Both the position numbers and the translations under genes were made by a program. From NCBI RefSeq assembly GCF_003931855.1, contig NZ_CP034248.1, positions 4,712,001 to 4,776,000 of the forward strand: a DNA stretch of 64,000 nt, written 5' to 3'. Source of the DNA: Paenibacillus lentus (GTDB lineage Bacteria; Bacillota; Bacilli; Paenibacillales; Paenibacillaceae). This document shows, in pieces, positions 38,792-48,253 of this stretch. Numbering within the stretch: position 1 is the first letter of the stretch; each line of letters opens with the position of its first letter. Under the pieces are notes generated by a model. The model searched no databases and had not been told where the DNA came from. It saw only the letters and a program-made list of their open reading frames with translations.

Positions 38792-40654
38792 TTACTTCTT
38801 CTCATTCAGTGGCAGCGTAATTCGGATCCGTGTTCCCTCCCCGATCTTGCTTGTAATTGTCACCCCATATTCATCCCCGTAGAGCAGCCGGATGCGGTCA
38901 TGAACGTTCGTTACCCCGATCCCCGAGAACAGCTTGCGCGAGCCCTTAGTTTTTACCTGATCGTGAGCTTCGGGGTTTCCCAACGTTCCCTGAGCGTCCT
39001 CTCTCCCTGGTGCCTGATCGGTCTGCTGCGGTGCCTTTTTCAAATCCGAACCAGATTCAAGCTTAAACGCGGTCATATCCATGCCATCCCCGTTATCAAC
39101 AATTTCGCAGATCAATTTCTGCCCTTCCCTGGCGATCAGCACATGGATTACCCCTTCTCCTTTGACATTAAACGCATGAAAAAAAGCATTCTCAATAAAA
39201 GGCTGAATCATCAGCTTCGGCACTTGATATTTGGCGCAATCCGGAGCCACGAAATAATTGACCCGGATCCGTTCACCATATCGAACATGGTTAATGAACA
39301 CATAATCCTTCAAGCTCTTCAATTCCTGCTCCACCGTAATGGTCTCGCTAACGTTACTGATTGTATTTTGCAGCAGGGATATCAGCGCATGAATCGTCTC
39401 CACTGCCCGGTCCTTATTGCCTTGCTGGACAAGAAATTTAACCGATGTCAGCGTGTTGTATAGAAAATGAGGGTTAATCTGCTGCTGCAAGGCCGCTAAT
39501 TCCGCCTTCCGCTGCCCCTTCTGCGTCTCCACAAGTTTGCCGACATATTCGTGGATTTCATCCAGCATATAGTTGTAGGCTCGGCTAAGCTCCCGGATTT
39601 CGTATCCGCCCGAGACGTTGACATAGTTGTGGAAATTCCGGCGCGTTACCTTCGACATCTGACGGGCCAACAGTGTCAGCGAACGCGTCATTTTACGAGA
39701 AATCAGAAATACGACAAGCAGCGCCACCATGACGATGGCTAGACAAATCAGCACAACGCTTCTCGTATTTACCATTTGCCCCAGCACCATCTGCTGGTCG
39801 ATCATATTGATCAAGTAAAAATCATAAGAAGGCAAGTACTGCGCCAGCATGAGCTGATCCCTGCCCATAACATGGACCTTCTTCACATCCAGCCCTTTCT
39901 CCTGAATTTCCTGAGCATAGAATAACAGCTCGTGATTTGTCTGTCCGGTCAAATTCGCGAGATTACTCGTCATAACCGTCCCGCTATTGTCGAGAATAAT
40001 CACGTCGTTGCCTTCACTCGTAAAACTGCTGTAAAAGGGTTTGAAATCATTTTCGTCAATGACAATATAGAGCATGCCGTACTCTTGTCCCGTAATTCTC
40101 TCCATTAGCACCTTAGTCGCCACAATGAACTGCCTGCCGCTGGAATCACGGTATAATTGATACATTAGCTTGCCCGGATGAGCCCTTGCTCTTGGAGTAA
40201 TATGGCTATGCTCCAGCTCCAGAGCTGACGGCTTGGTCAGGTTAACGTTGCCCGAATAGCTCCGCCCGTTATTCCCAATGATCGCAACCCCAACGGAATA
40301 CATGTCCACCATCGACTGTACCCGCTTCATCTGCTGGGTCATGTTGTAGTAGGAGTTCATCACCCGGATAGATTCCGGCGCCTCCTCCTCCGTAAGAAAG
40401 GTCTTCAATGTCCCGCTCTGTTGCGCTTGATTAGCCGCCAGCACAATCGAATAATGAAATGATTCGAAGTTGCTCTGAATTTGGTGAATGACTTTGGAAT
40501 TCGTTATGCTGAAAGTCTCCAGGAATAGCTGCTCCGACATGCGCAGATTCGTCCACACGACAGACACCGTAATCGTGACGATGCAGATGACCATAACCGC
40601 AAACAGTTTAATAAATAGACCATGGAATTTCAGTCGTTCAAGTCGCGCTCTCAT
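38792..40654 (-). CDS. Sensor histidine kinase, YesM-type
   Basis: 620 residues. Membrane helices lie at about 12-35 and 290-312 and flank an extracellular sensor domain. A HAMP segment is followed by the His-kinase motif QQINPHFLYNTLTSVKF (His near 395). The ATPase part has QPFIENAFFHAF and DNGDGMD. A hydrophilic insert of about 40 residues (KAPQQTDQAPGREDAQGTLG onward) separates the DNGDGMD box from GIGVTNVHDRI, where family members are usually short. It overlaps the response regulator by 4 bp and should phosphorylate it when sugar is sensed. Confidence 0.9.
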   Translation of the reverse strand: MRARLERLKFHGLFIKLFAVMVICIVTITVSVVWTNLRMSEQLFLETFSITNSKVIHQIQSNFESFHYSIVLAANQAQQSGTLKTFLTEEEAPESIRVMNSYYNMTQQMKRVQSMVDMYSVGVAIIGNNGRSYSGNVNLTKPSALELEHSHITPRARAHPGKLMYQLYRDSSGRQFIVATKVLMERITGQEYGMLYIVIDENDFKPFYSSFTSEGNDVIILDNSGTVMTSNLANLTGQTNHELLFYAQEIQEKGLDVKKVHVMGRDQLMLAQYLPSYDFYLINMIDQQMVLGQMVNTRSVVLICLAIVMVALLVVFLISRKMTRSLTLLARQMSKVTRRNFHNYVNVSGGYEIRELSRAYNYMLDEIHEYVGKLVETQKGQRKAELAALQQQINPHFLYNTLTSVKFLVQQGNKDRAVETIHALISLLQNTISNVSETITVEQELKSLKDYVFINHVRYGERIRVNYFVAPDCAKYQVPKLMIQPFIENAFFHAFNVKGEGVIHVLIAREGQKLICEIVDNGDGMDMTAFKLESGSDLKKAPQQTDQAPGREDAQGTLGNPEAHDQVKTKGSRKLFSGIGVTNVHDRIRLLYGDEYGVTITSKIGEGTRIRITLPLNEKK

Positions 40655-42210
40655 CGCTGTTCCTTCTCCACTCTTTTAAAATATTGCCGTCTATACTGGG
40701 TTGGGGACAGACCTGTGCTCTTCTTGAACACTTTGCAAAAATAACTGTGATCCCCATACCCGACCCTGCTGCTAATTTCAGAAATCGGAATGTCGCCATT
40801 GCGCAGCAAATCTGCGGCCTTATCAATCCGTACCCGGTTCAAATGCTCCTTAAAGCTTTCATGATGATGTGTCGCAAAAAAGCTGGATAAATATGAGGGA
40901 TTGAAGTGAAAATGGCGCGCCATCTCCGTCAGACTGATCGGCTCTGCATAATGCTCATCAATATAATCGAGCAACAGCTTCATGCTCGGATTTCCCCCTT
41001 GCTGCGATTGCTGAACGGCCTGTACACATTCCTCTGCCTGCCGACGAAATTCCTCCAGCAAAGCTTCGATGTCACTCACATGACGCGCCTCATCAATCGC
41101 CTTAAAATACGCATATTTCGCTTCATCCAGCTCTGTAACATTCAAATTCAGACTACCGAGCATATGTATGGCATTAAATAAAATGTTTCCGATCAGCGAC
41201 TTAAACTCAAATACCTCTGCTTTATAGGCGCTGGTATGTTGTTGAACAAATTGCCCTAGTTCCCGGAACGCCTCCTTCAGTTGCAGCCGGCGAATCTGCT
41301 CCATGAATGACTGGAGTGGAAAATCCCTCGCCTCTTCGACAGGTGGCAATTCGCTGGGCATAAGAAGGGCCTTCTGCGGCAAGAAAAATCGATACTGCAG
41401 CAGCTTCAGCCAACTGTCATGGTAAATGTCACCGAGTTGATCCAGCGGATGGAAAGATTCGCTAAGCACCCACATAATCTCCCCTTGCTCTGTCACCGAT
41501 GAAGGGTGCAGCATCTTGAGCTTCAGCGGCAATAACTCCCGCCCCTCATCATCCACATTCACTACATAGACAGCCAACTCAGGATAACCAGCAATTGGGG
41601 CGTTTGGCAGCTCTGCCTCAACCATTTTCGGAAATAGCGCTTTCAATTCGTCGAGAACAAGCTTACCGCTTGAGCTGCCCAGCACATAAAAATGAGGATG
41701 GGGGAACCACTCCGCCACCGTGGCGCGATCCAGCTGCAATTCATATCGTGCCAGAAGCTTATCCAGCGCTTGATGCATGGAAACCGTATAATCTTCCCTA
41801 GTTCGGCCTGGGTTCAGCATCGGCAGCTTCGCTGTTGTTTTACGCAGCACTTCAAGCAGCATACCTGTTTCCAAATGCGGCTTAAGAATATAATCGGACA
41901 CCCCGCTCTGAAAAGTAGAGCGCACATAGTCAAATTCGCTGAAGCTGCTCAGCACAATCACTTCAATTTCCGGCCAATTCAGTTTGATAAGCCGGGTCAG
42001 TTCCTCGCCGTCCATCACCGGCATTACGATATCAGTCAGCACGATGTGGGGACGAAGCTTCTTGATCAGTTCAAGCGCTTCCTTGCCGTTGGAGGCTTCG
42101 CCAACAATCTGGAAGCCGTCCTGCTCCCAATTCAATATATGCTTAATCCCCTGCCGCACCAATATTTCATCATCAACGACAAGTATTTTATACAATTCAC
42201 TATTTCTCAT
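40651..42210 (-). CDS. Response regulator with AraC DNA-binding domain, YesN-type
   Basis: 519 residues. The receiver domain occupies residues 1-125 with phospho-acceptor Asp60 in LTDIVMPVMDG. A linker of about 280 residues precedes the AraC helix-turn-helix pair (ISLTEMARHFHFNPSYLSSF; ISEISSRVGYGDHSYFCKVF). The start at ATG 42210 has AAGGAGAG; the longer frame to 42249 is not supported. It is inferred to activate the importer and beta-galactosidase downstream. Confidence 0.9.
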   Translation of the reverse strand: MRNSELYKILVVDDEILVRQGIKHILNWEQDGFQIVGEASNGKEALELIKKLRPHIVLTDIVMPVMDGEELTRLIKLNWPEIEVIVLSSFSEFDYVRSTFQSGVSDYILKPHLETGMLLEVLRKTTAKLPMLNPGRTREDYTVSMHQALDKLLARYELQLDRATVAEWFPHPHFYVLGSSSGKLVLDELKALFPKMVEAELPNAPIAGYPELAVYVVNVDDEGRELLPLKLKMLHPSSVTEQGEIMWVLSESFHPLDQLGDIYHDSWLKLLQYRFFLPQKALLMPSELPPVEEARDFPLQSFMEQIRRLQLKEAFRELGQFVQQHTSAYKAEVFEFKSLIGNILFNAIHMLGSLNLNVTELDEAKYAYFKAIDEARHVSDIEALLEEFRRQAEECVQAVQQSQQGGNPSMKLLLDYIDEHYAEPISLTEMARHFHFNPSYLSSFFATHHHESFKEHLNRVRIDKAADLLRNGDIPISEISSRVGYGDHSYFCKVFKKSTGLSPTQYRRQYFKRVEKEQR

Positions 42211-42805
42211 TGATGTTCTCTCCTTCAAGCAACGTCCACCGATGCACATTTTCTTACTTCATAACAACGTCGTCTGGTTTCTGTTTACAAGTTGAACTAT
42301 TCAAATGGATGGGGCATGGCCTATCTTTATGGCATATAATTTAATAGATACGGCATATAGTTAATAGATACGGCTGCTCACCTCTCGTTTGGCTGTCACT
42401 TCCGTCCCCCCTCAGGTATAACGATCTGCTTGGGCAGAGTACGGCCTTCCCTTCCGCTGATTTTTCGGGAATTCGGTGTGTTCATTCCCGTGTATGACGT
42501 GTTTGTCGCTTGCCTTAATTGTATCATGGAACCCCTTACCGTGGTCGACGAAAGGGCTTGGGCAGCCATTCCAAGCACTGCAAACGCCGAGAATCTTTTC
42601 CCGGGAAATGATCTTGTTCTTGCTCTTACTTTGCCATAGATAGCCAACAGATTTTTTTTTGCAAAAGCCGAACCCTTCCACCTTCATCAATACTTTAATC
42701 GAGATTGAATACGTTGAGGGGTACCCCAATAAATAAAAAATGTAATATAATCATTTCAAATAGTTTATTTTGGAAAAATAGCAGATCGCTAATAGGGGCG
42801 CAATT
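42211..42805. other. Intergenic region, no convincing gene
   Basis: Contains a short tandem duplication of a GGCATAtAgTTAATAGATAC-like unit near 42330-42375 and an AAGTTGAACTATTCAAAT motif at 42287-42304, which recurs elsewhere. Overlapping open frames on both strands at 42396-42730 have no family features or ribosome sites I can support. Confidence 0.5.
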
Positions 42806-43444
42806 ATGAATAATAATGAGATTGTAGCAATCATAGGTGGAACTGGCAAAGTAGGACGTTATGTCGCTGCTGCAGCGCTGCGGCAAGGTTATCGGGTTCG
42901 CATGCTTGTAAGAAATCCCGACAGGCTGGTCAATCAAGATAATAGAATCGAAGTAATAAAGGGACATGCCGACAATATCTCTGACCTTAGACAGCTGCTT
43001 CAGGATTGCCACATCGTGATCAACGCTTTTGGTCAACCGGCTGGAGATACTCCATTATATAGTTTTGTAACAAGCCTGGTTCTAGAAGTGATGAACGAGC
43101 TGGAGATCAGTAGATATATCGGGGTCACCGGAGGCTCACTGACTTTGGAGGGGGATCGAAAAAGTTTGCAGAATAAACTTGGGGCATGGCTATTCAAGGT
43201 CTTCTTCCCTAATATGATCAAAGATAAACAGAAAGAAGCAGCCATTCTGGAGCAATACTGTAATATTGAATGGACACTGATTCGGCTGCCATTTGTTGTT
43301 GAGAGCGAGGAAAGAGGCAACGTCAAAGTAAATCTCACAGATATGCCCGGTATTAAAATTTCAAACCAGGACATTGCAAGCTTCATTATCGACGAGGTGC
43401 TGGATCGACAATACATTCATAAGACTCCCTTTATTGCTACATAA
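42806..43444 (+). CDS. NAD(P)-binding oxidoreductase, NmrA/SDR-like
   Basis: 212 residues. The N-terminal Rossmann motif IIGGTGKVGRYVA binds NAD(P). SRYIGVTGGSLTLEG and WTLIRLPFVVE are typical of the small atypical SDR proteins such as YwnB. The catalytic Tyr-xxx-Lys of classical SDRs is not evident, so a redox-sensing or unknown reductase role is possible. It is a single gene. Confidence 0.78.
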   Translation: MNNNEIVAIIGGTGKVGRYVAAAALRQGYRVRMLVRNPDRLVNQDNRIEVIKGHADNISDLRQLLQDCHIVINAFGQPAGDTPLYSFVTSLVLEVMNELEISRYIGVTGGSLTLEGDRKSLQNKLGAWLFKVFFPNMIKDKQKEAAILEQYCNIEWTLIRLPFVVESEERGNVKVNLTDMPGIKISNQDIASFIIDEVLDRQYIHKTPFIAT

Positions 43445-44123
43445 GGCGGGCGATTGAAATGGGCAATTGAATGGGCGAACGAAGTGGATGGGGCAAGCTG
43501 GAGCAAGTCTATTCTCTAACGAAAGTAAAATACTGCGATGGATTGAGCTTTCGTGGATAGTCCCTCAGTACGAGGGAATGGAATTCATGTCTTTAAATAT
43601 GATTAAAACGCATGTTTCGGGGGATTAGATGGATTTCATGCACCTAAAATTAAAAACTAGAGCATGATTGGCAATCTCTCTTCTTCTAACGACATGAAAT
43701 CCATTTAAATCTGCACTTTCTTATCACCGTCGAATCTAATTACTATTAATCCATTTATATAAGTTAAACTATTAAAAGAAATATGAGCCAGTACGGAAAC
43801 TACTTCTATCGACTACTACTGGTCCTAGAGTTTTCGAATGATATACCTTCCATAAGAGGCAGAAATCCGGTTACAAAGGCGCCCGCAAGTTTATGCTTCC
43901 GGAGCAGTCGCTTTCTTTTAGAAAAATTTCCGTCGGGCTTTCCGCTGAGGCTTTTCGCTGAAATTTTCCATTACGACTTACATTCATGTGTCCATACCGC
44001 GCCCTGGAAAAATAATAATCTCCGCCTCTTCAATAGAGACGGGATTATTGTACTGCTGCTACTCGCCAGGAGACCTATTCTTCTAGGCTAATTGCCGGTG
44101 ATTGCCGGTTCGCCTAGCCTATG
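43445..44123. other. Repeat-bearing intergenic region
   Basis: Holds a well-preserved dispersed repeat (43620-43772), then DNA with no supported gene. The 102-codon plus-strand frame at 43783-44091 has no ribosome site or recognisable domain and is probably chance. Confidence 0.5.
43620..43772. repeat. Dispersed intergenic repeat, copy A
   Basis: Aligns for about 150 bp with 55566-55722. Both contain a GGATTTCATG/CATGAAATCC-type inverted repeat, ATCCATTTAAATCT and a terminal AAGTTAAACTATTAAAA-like motif. The inverted arms could form a stem of about 10 bp. Confidence 0.75.
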
Positions 44124-44675
44124 CTATTGCAATAATTCCTGAATGCTGGATTTAATGCTGTCGATGGAATCGGTAGGCTCAAAACGACGGACGACACGGC
44201 CCTGCTGATCGACGAGAAATTTAGTAAAGTTCCACTTGATCGCATCGCCAACTAGCCATTCGGGCGCTTTTTCGGATACCATCATTTTCAGCAGTTTGGC
44301 ATTGATGTCACTCTCGTCAAAGCCCTGAAACGGTGCCGCCTTCTTTAAATAATCAAACAACGGATGTGCCTGCTCCCCGTTCACGTCCACCTTAGCAAAG
44401 ATCGGGAATTTCACGCCGTAATTAATTTGGCAAAAAGACTCTGCTTCCGCGTTCGTCCCCGGCTCTTGCTCGGCAAATTGATTGCAGGGAAAGCCGATTA
44501 CCTTTAAACCATCCGCTTGATATTGCTCATATAGCTTCTGCATATCATCGAACTGGGGTGTAAACTTACATTTACTCGCCGTATTCATAATCAAGACTGG
44601 GCTGCCCTCGAATTCGTATAAAGGAAACCGTTCACCATTGGTCTTAAGCACGTTAAAATCATAGATAGTCAACAT
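44124..44675 (-). CDS. Glutathione peroxidase-family thiol peroxidase (BsaA-like)
   Basis: 183 residues, the full family length. The active Cys36 lies in MNTASKCKFTPQF. The other catalytic blocks are GFPCNQFAEQEPG (Gln) and IKWNFTKFLVD (Trp/Asn). Cys replaces selenocysteine, as in bacterial GPx proteins that use thioredoxin to reduce peroxides. It is a single cytoplasmic gene. Confidence 0.92.
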   Translation of the reverse strand: MLTIYDFNVLKTNGERFPLYEFEGSPVLIMNTASKCKFTPQFDDMQKLYEQYQADGLKVIGFPCNQFAEQEPGTNAEAESFCQINYGVKFPIFAKVDVNGEQAHPLFDYLKKAAPFQGFDESDINAKLLKMMVSEKAPEWLVGDAIKWNFTKFLVDQQGRVVRRFEPTDSIDSIKSSIQELLQ

Positions 44676-45193
44676 GGATTTCTAGTCACCTCGAAAGTAT
44701 ATATAGTACTTTTTCACCATATAATAGTTTCGAAGGAATTGCAATAAAACCGCCTAGTCAGGACGGTGATGTGTGTCAGCTCAAGATAAAATCCATTCCC
44801 TCTCACTTTTGATTTCAATTTCACCCTATTCAAGGCTCTTTAAGAAGCGATTACGAATGCTGCGCATTAGCAGCACCTTCTCAATTTCTGAACGTGGCTT
44901 CTTCGATGCATGCTGATGTTTGAATATAACGCATTCTTTCTAAATTAGAAGCTGGGCGAGACATTTGCGTAATATCCATTTCTCGCCTTTGGTCTTCACT
45001 CCTTAAATATAATGGATTGCTACGATTCATGAAAAAAATGCGCTTTTATCTTATGGTTTAAAGTGGTGCCCCTCGCAGTTCTAGTGTATACTTTCTTATC
45101 TCAAAAAAAAGCCCACTCCCTCTTCATCAAAAGGTAAAGAGAGAGCGAGGCTCGGAATCGTACGTCAGATTAAACCTTGTTGATCTCTACGTA
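44676..45193. other. Intergenic region with a doubtful 49-codon ORF
   Basis: On the minus strand 44881-45030 is open (begins MNRSNPLYLRSEDQRREMDI) and reads protein-like, but has no ribosome site or recognised family. The rest carries the terminator at 45108-45157 and nothing else I can support. Confidence 0.35.
45108..45157 (-). terminator. Terminator of the disaccharide operon
   Basis: Minus-strand AGCCTCGCTCTCTCTT pairs with AAGAGGGAGTGGGCT and is followed by eight T. It lies 37 bp past the GH65 fusion gene. Confidence 0.88.
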
Positions 45194-48100
45194 CTACCCC
45201 ATCAGATTCAGTAGCATGTCCGGGCTTAGTTCGGCCGTTGAGGCAAGCAGCAGGTCGGCAGCGCCGAGTTGAGCGGCGCTCCCGATGCCGACGGCCTTCA
45301 TGCCAGCAGCCTGAATCGCTGCGACGCCTGCCTCGGCATCCTCGACACCGATGCAGTTCGCTGGATCTGCACCAAGCATTTCTGCCGCCTGCAGAAATAT
45401 TTCCGGATCCGGCTTACCCTTGCGGACACTGCCAGGGTCAGCCACCGCCTGAAACCAGGAGCTGGCTCCCAGCCGCTCCAGGATAAACGGCGCATTGTGG
45501 CTGGCCGATGCAAGCCCGACCGCGATCCCCTGCTCTTGCAGGCTGACGAGCAGATCGCGGATGCCGGGCAGTAGATCGGCTGGCGTGATACGCTCGATCA
45601 TCCGCTTGTAGCTCTCGTTCTTCCGCTCCGCCAGCCCCGCCTTCTCTTCGGCGGTATAGCTCCGCTCGCTATCCTCGAGCACGATTTCCAGCGACTCCAT
45701 CCGACTTACGCCCTTCAAACGTTCGTTCTTGACACGGTCGAACGGAAGGCCAAGCTCTTCGGCTAGCTCCTTCCAGGCGAGATAGTGATACTCCGCCGTA
45801 TCCGTAATAACGCCGTCAAGGTCGAAAATGACAGCCTCCAATTTTTTCACGAAGGGAATGGTCACTGGTTCACCCGGCACTAAGTTCACCGTATGCCCTT
45901 TATGCCTGATCTCCAAGCCCTCCGTGCCACTGCCCTCAAGCAGTGTATACACAACGGCTTCGCGATGGACGAAAACGTCGACAAGCTGCCCATGGCTCAT
46001 CACCTTAAAACGATAGCTATCCCACTGCTCTGGCAGCCTCGGATTAAAGCTAAGTACTCCGTCATAGGCGCGCATGCCGCCAAAGCCGTTGACGATGGAC
46101 ATCCAGGAACCCGCCATAGCAGCCGTATGGAGGCCATCCTTGGCGTTACGGTTCACGTCGTCGAGATCCATCCGAACCGTGCGGTCAAAATAAGAATATG
46201 CACTCGCCAAATCTCCGATTTCAGCGGAAATAATGCTGTGAATACAGGTGGATAACGATGAGTCGTGCGTCGTTAGCGGTTCATAATAGTTGAAATTACG
46301 GATTTTGTCCGCCAAAGAGAATCGATCTCCCAGCAGGAACAACGCCAGAACAAAATCTGCCTGCTTCAGCACTTGGTGGCGATAAATCACTAACGGATGG
46401 AAGTGCAGCAGCAATGGATATTTATCGTCGGGGGTATTTTCGAAATCCCATTTCTTCTTCGTTAAAAACGTATCATCCTGCGCATAAATGCCCAGTTCTT
46501 CATCAAACGGAATGAACATCCTCTCCGCTGCATCCAGCCATCCTTCGATCTCATCCTCCGTGAGCTCAAGCTTTTGGCACAGCTGTTCATAGTGCTGCGG
46601 ATACTGCTCACGCAGCATCGCTGCTGTCTCGTAAGCATAGATCAATTGCTCCTGGACCATCAGGTTCGTGTAGGCGTTGTTGTTGACGATCGCCGTATAT
46701 TCGTCGGGGCCGGTTACCGCATCGATGCAGAACGCCCCTCCACGCGCCGGGTTGTAATGACCGAGATCGACCCAAAAGCGAGAAGTCTCGAACAGAATCT
46801 CTGCCCCCTTCGTCACGAGGAATTCCGTATCCCCCGTCGCCTGCACATACTGTCTAATCCCATAAGCGATATCCGCGTTAATATGCGCCTGGGCCGTTCC
46901 CGCTGGGAAGTAGGCCGAGTTCTCGGCACCGTCGATCGTACGCCAAGGATAGAGCGCGCCCTTCTGCGACATAACGGCTGCGCGTTCCCGCGCTTTATCC
47001 AACGTGTTATAGCGAAATTCCAGTAGCGCTCTGCTGATTTCAGGCTGTGTATACGTAAAAAACGGCAATATATACATTTCCGTATCCCAGAAATAGTGGC
47101 CTTCATAGCCCTCGCCGGTAAGGCCCTTCGCTCCGATGTTCGTGACACCGTCACGCCCTACCGATTGTAGCAGAGCAAAGGCATTGAAGCGGATTCCCTG
47201 CTGCATGGCTAAATCTCCGTTAATCTCCACATCGGCTCGCTGCCAGAATTGTTTCAAATAGTCGCGCTGCTCCTCGGCCAGCAGCTCAAAACCGCTGTCG
47301 CCCGCATTTCGCAGCACTTCACTGCTGCGGCTGACCAGTTCCTCCTCGGCATAATCCCGGGTTGTGTGATACGCGATGTATTTCGTCAATCGGACAGTCT
47401 CACCACTCTTGAGCTGCAGCTTATACTTAGCCAGCGTCCGTTGCTCGTTCTGCTGGACGGACATTTCATAACCCCAAGGAGTATCGATGGAATGACTGAT
47501 CCCGGTGAGCAGGGCAAACCTTGTATACCGAGTACGATGCCGCATCCATAAGATTGACTTCTCATGGCCGGTCTCCTCCAACAGCAAATTCGGTTCGGCA
47601 CGAGCTCCGCCGAGTCGAGGATCGTCCGTTGCCTCTGGCTCGGCGATTTTGCCGTCCATTGCTGAAATCAGCGCGACATCGCCTTCAAAGTTCAGCGCAG
47701 TCACCTCATAATGAATGGCAGCCAAATGCTTGTGCTGCAAAGCGACCATCCGCTGGATGCGGATCATTACAAGATGCCCCGCTGGCGACTCCCATTCGAT
47801 CTCGCGTTCCAAGATCCCCTTTTGCATATTCAATTGCCGCTTAGAGCGATGGACCTTGCCCGCGTGGAAATGAAACGGATGACCTTCGACTCTCAGCTCG
47901 ACGATTTGTGCGTTCGGCACATTGAGCATTGACTGATTGCGCGTTGGATACCCGTAGGCCCCCTCGGGATAGATAATCGGCTCGGAGTCATAGAAGCCGT
48001 TCAAATAGTTGCCGACAACCGATTTTCCCCTCTTGCCATAATATCCTTCCTCAAAGTTGCCCCGCATACCGATATATCCATTGCCTAAAGCGAAGATACT

Positions 48101-48202
48101 CTCATTTCTTTGATTGTTCTCTTCGTCATAGGACTCTTCGGTAACACACCACTCCTCATAAGGATACAGTGCCTTCGGATGTACGTATGGTTTCATTTTC
48201 AT
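45194..48202 (-). CDS. Fusion of GH65 disaccharide phosphorylase and beta-phosphoglucomutase
   Basis: 1002 residues in one frame. Residues 1 to about 780 are a GH65 phosphorylase: FALGNGYIGMRGNFEEGYYG, EGHYFWDTEMY, and the acid Glu in TGPDEYTAIVNNNAYTN (about 500). From about 785 the protein is a complete beta-phosphoglucomutase: VIFDLDGVITDTAEYHY (nucleophile and acid Asp), LKGVSRMESLE, GLASASHNA, GKPDPEIFLQAAE and GVEDAEAGVAAI. The first half splits an alpha-glucosyl disaccharide with phosphate to beta-glucose-1-phosphate and the second makes glucose-6-phosphate. The disaccharide (maltose, kojibiose, nigerose or trehalose) cannot be decided. It is the last gene of the importer operon. Confidence 0.93.
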   Translation of the reverse strand: MKMKPYVHPKALYPYEEWCVTEESYDEENNQRNESIFALGNGYIGMRGNFEEGYYGKRGKSVVGNYLNGFYDSEPIIYPEGAYGYPTRNQSMLNVPNAQIVELRVEGHPFHFHAGKVHRSKRQLNMQKGILEREIEWESPAGHLVMIRIQRMVALQHKHLAAIHYEVTALNFEGDVALISAMDGKIAEPEATDDPRLGGARAEPNLLLEETGHEKSILWMRHRTRYTRFALLTGISHSIDTPWGYEMSVQQNEQRTLAKYKLQLKSGETVRLTKYIAYHTTRDYAEEELVSRSSEVLRNAGDSGFELLAEEQRDYLKQFWQRADVEINGDLAMQQGIRFNAFALLQSVGRDGVTNIGAKGLTGEGYEGHYFWDTEMYILPFFTYTQPEISRALLEFRYNTLDKARERAAVMSQKGALYPWRTIDGAENSAYFPAGTAQAHINADIAYGIRQYVQATGDTEFLVTKGAEILFETSRFWVDLGHYNPARGGAFCIDAVTGPDEYTAIVNNNAYTNLMVQEQLIYAYETAAMLREQYPQHYEQLCQKLELTEDEIEGWLDAAERMFIPFDEELGIYAQDDTFLTKKKWDFENTPDDKYPLLLHFHPLVIYRHQVLKQADFVLALFLLGDRFSLADKIRNFNYYEPLTTHDSSLSTCIHSIISAEIGDLASAYSYFDRTVRMDLDDVNRNAKDGLHTAAMAGSWMSIVNGFGGMRAYDGVLSFNPRLPEQWDSYRFKVMSHGQLVDVFVHREAVVYTLLEGSGTEGLEIRHKGHTVNLVPGEPVTIPFVKKLEAVIFDLDGVITDTAEYHYLAWKELAEELGLPFDRVKNERLKGVSRMESLEIVLEDSERSYTAEEKAGLAERKNESYKRMIERITPADLLPGIRDLLVSLQEQGIAVGLASASHNAPFILERLGASSWFQAVADPGSVRKGKPDPEIFLQAAEMLGADPANCIGVEDAEAGVAAIQAAGMKAVGIGSAAQLGAADLLLASTAELSPDMLLNLMG

Positions 48203-48253
48203 CTCTGCCAGGCCCCTCCAGTTCTCTGTTGATTGTTTAATTGTTGCCAGTGC

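Noticed and set aside
42396..42730. Overlapping open frames on both strands
   Set aside because: No ribosome site, no family features, and mutually exclusive frames.
45108..45157. Resemblance of CGTACGATT-containing stem region to group II intron domain V
   Set aside because: The pairing and T-run fit a rho-independent terminator of the GH65 operon.
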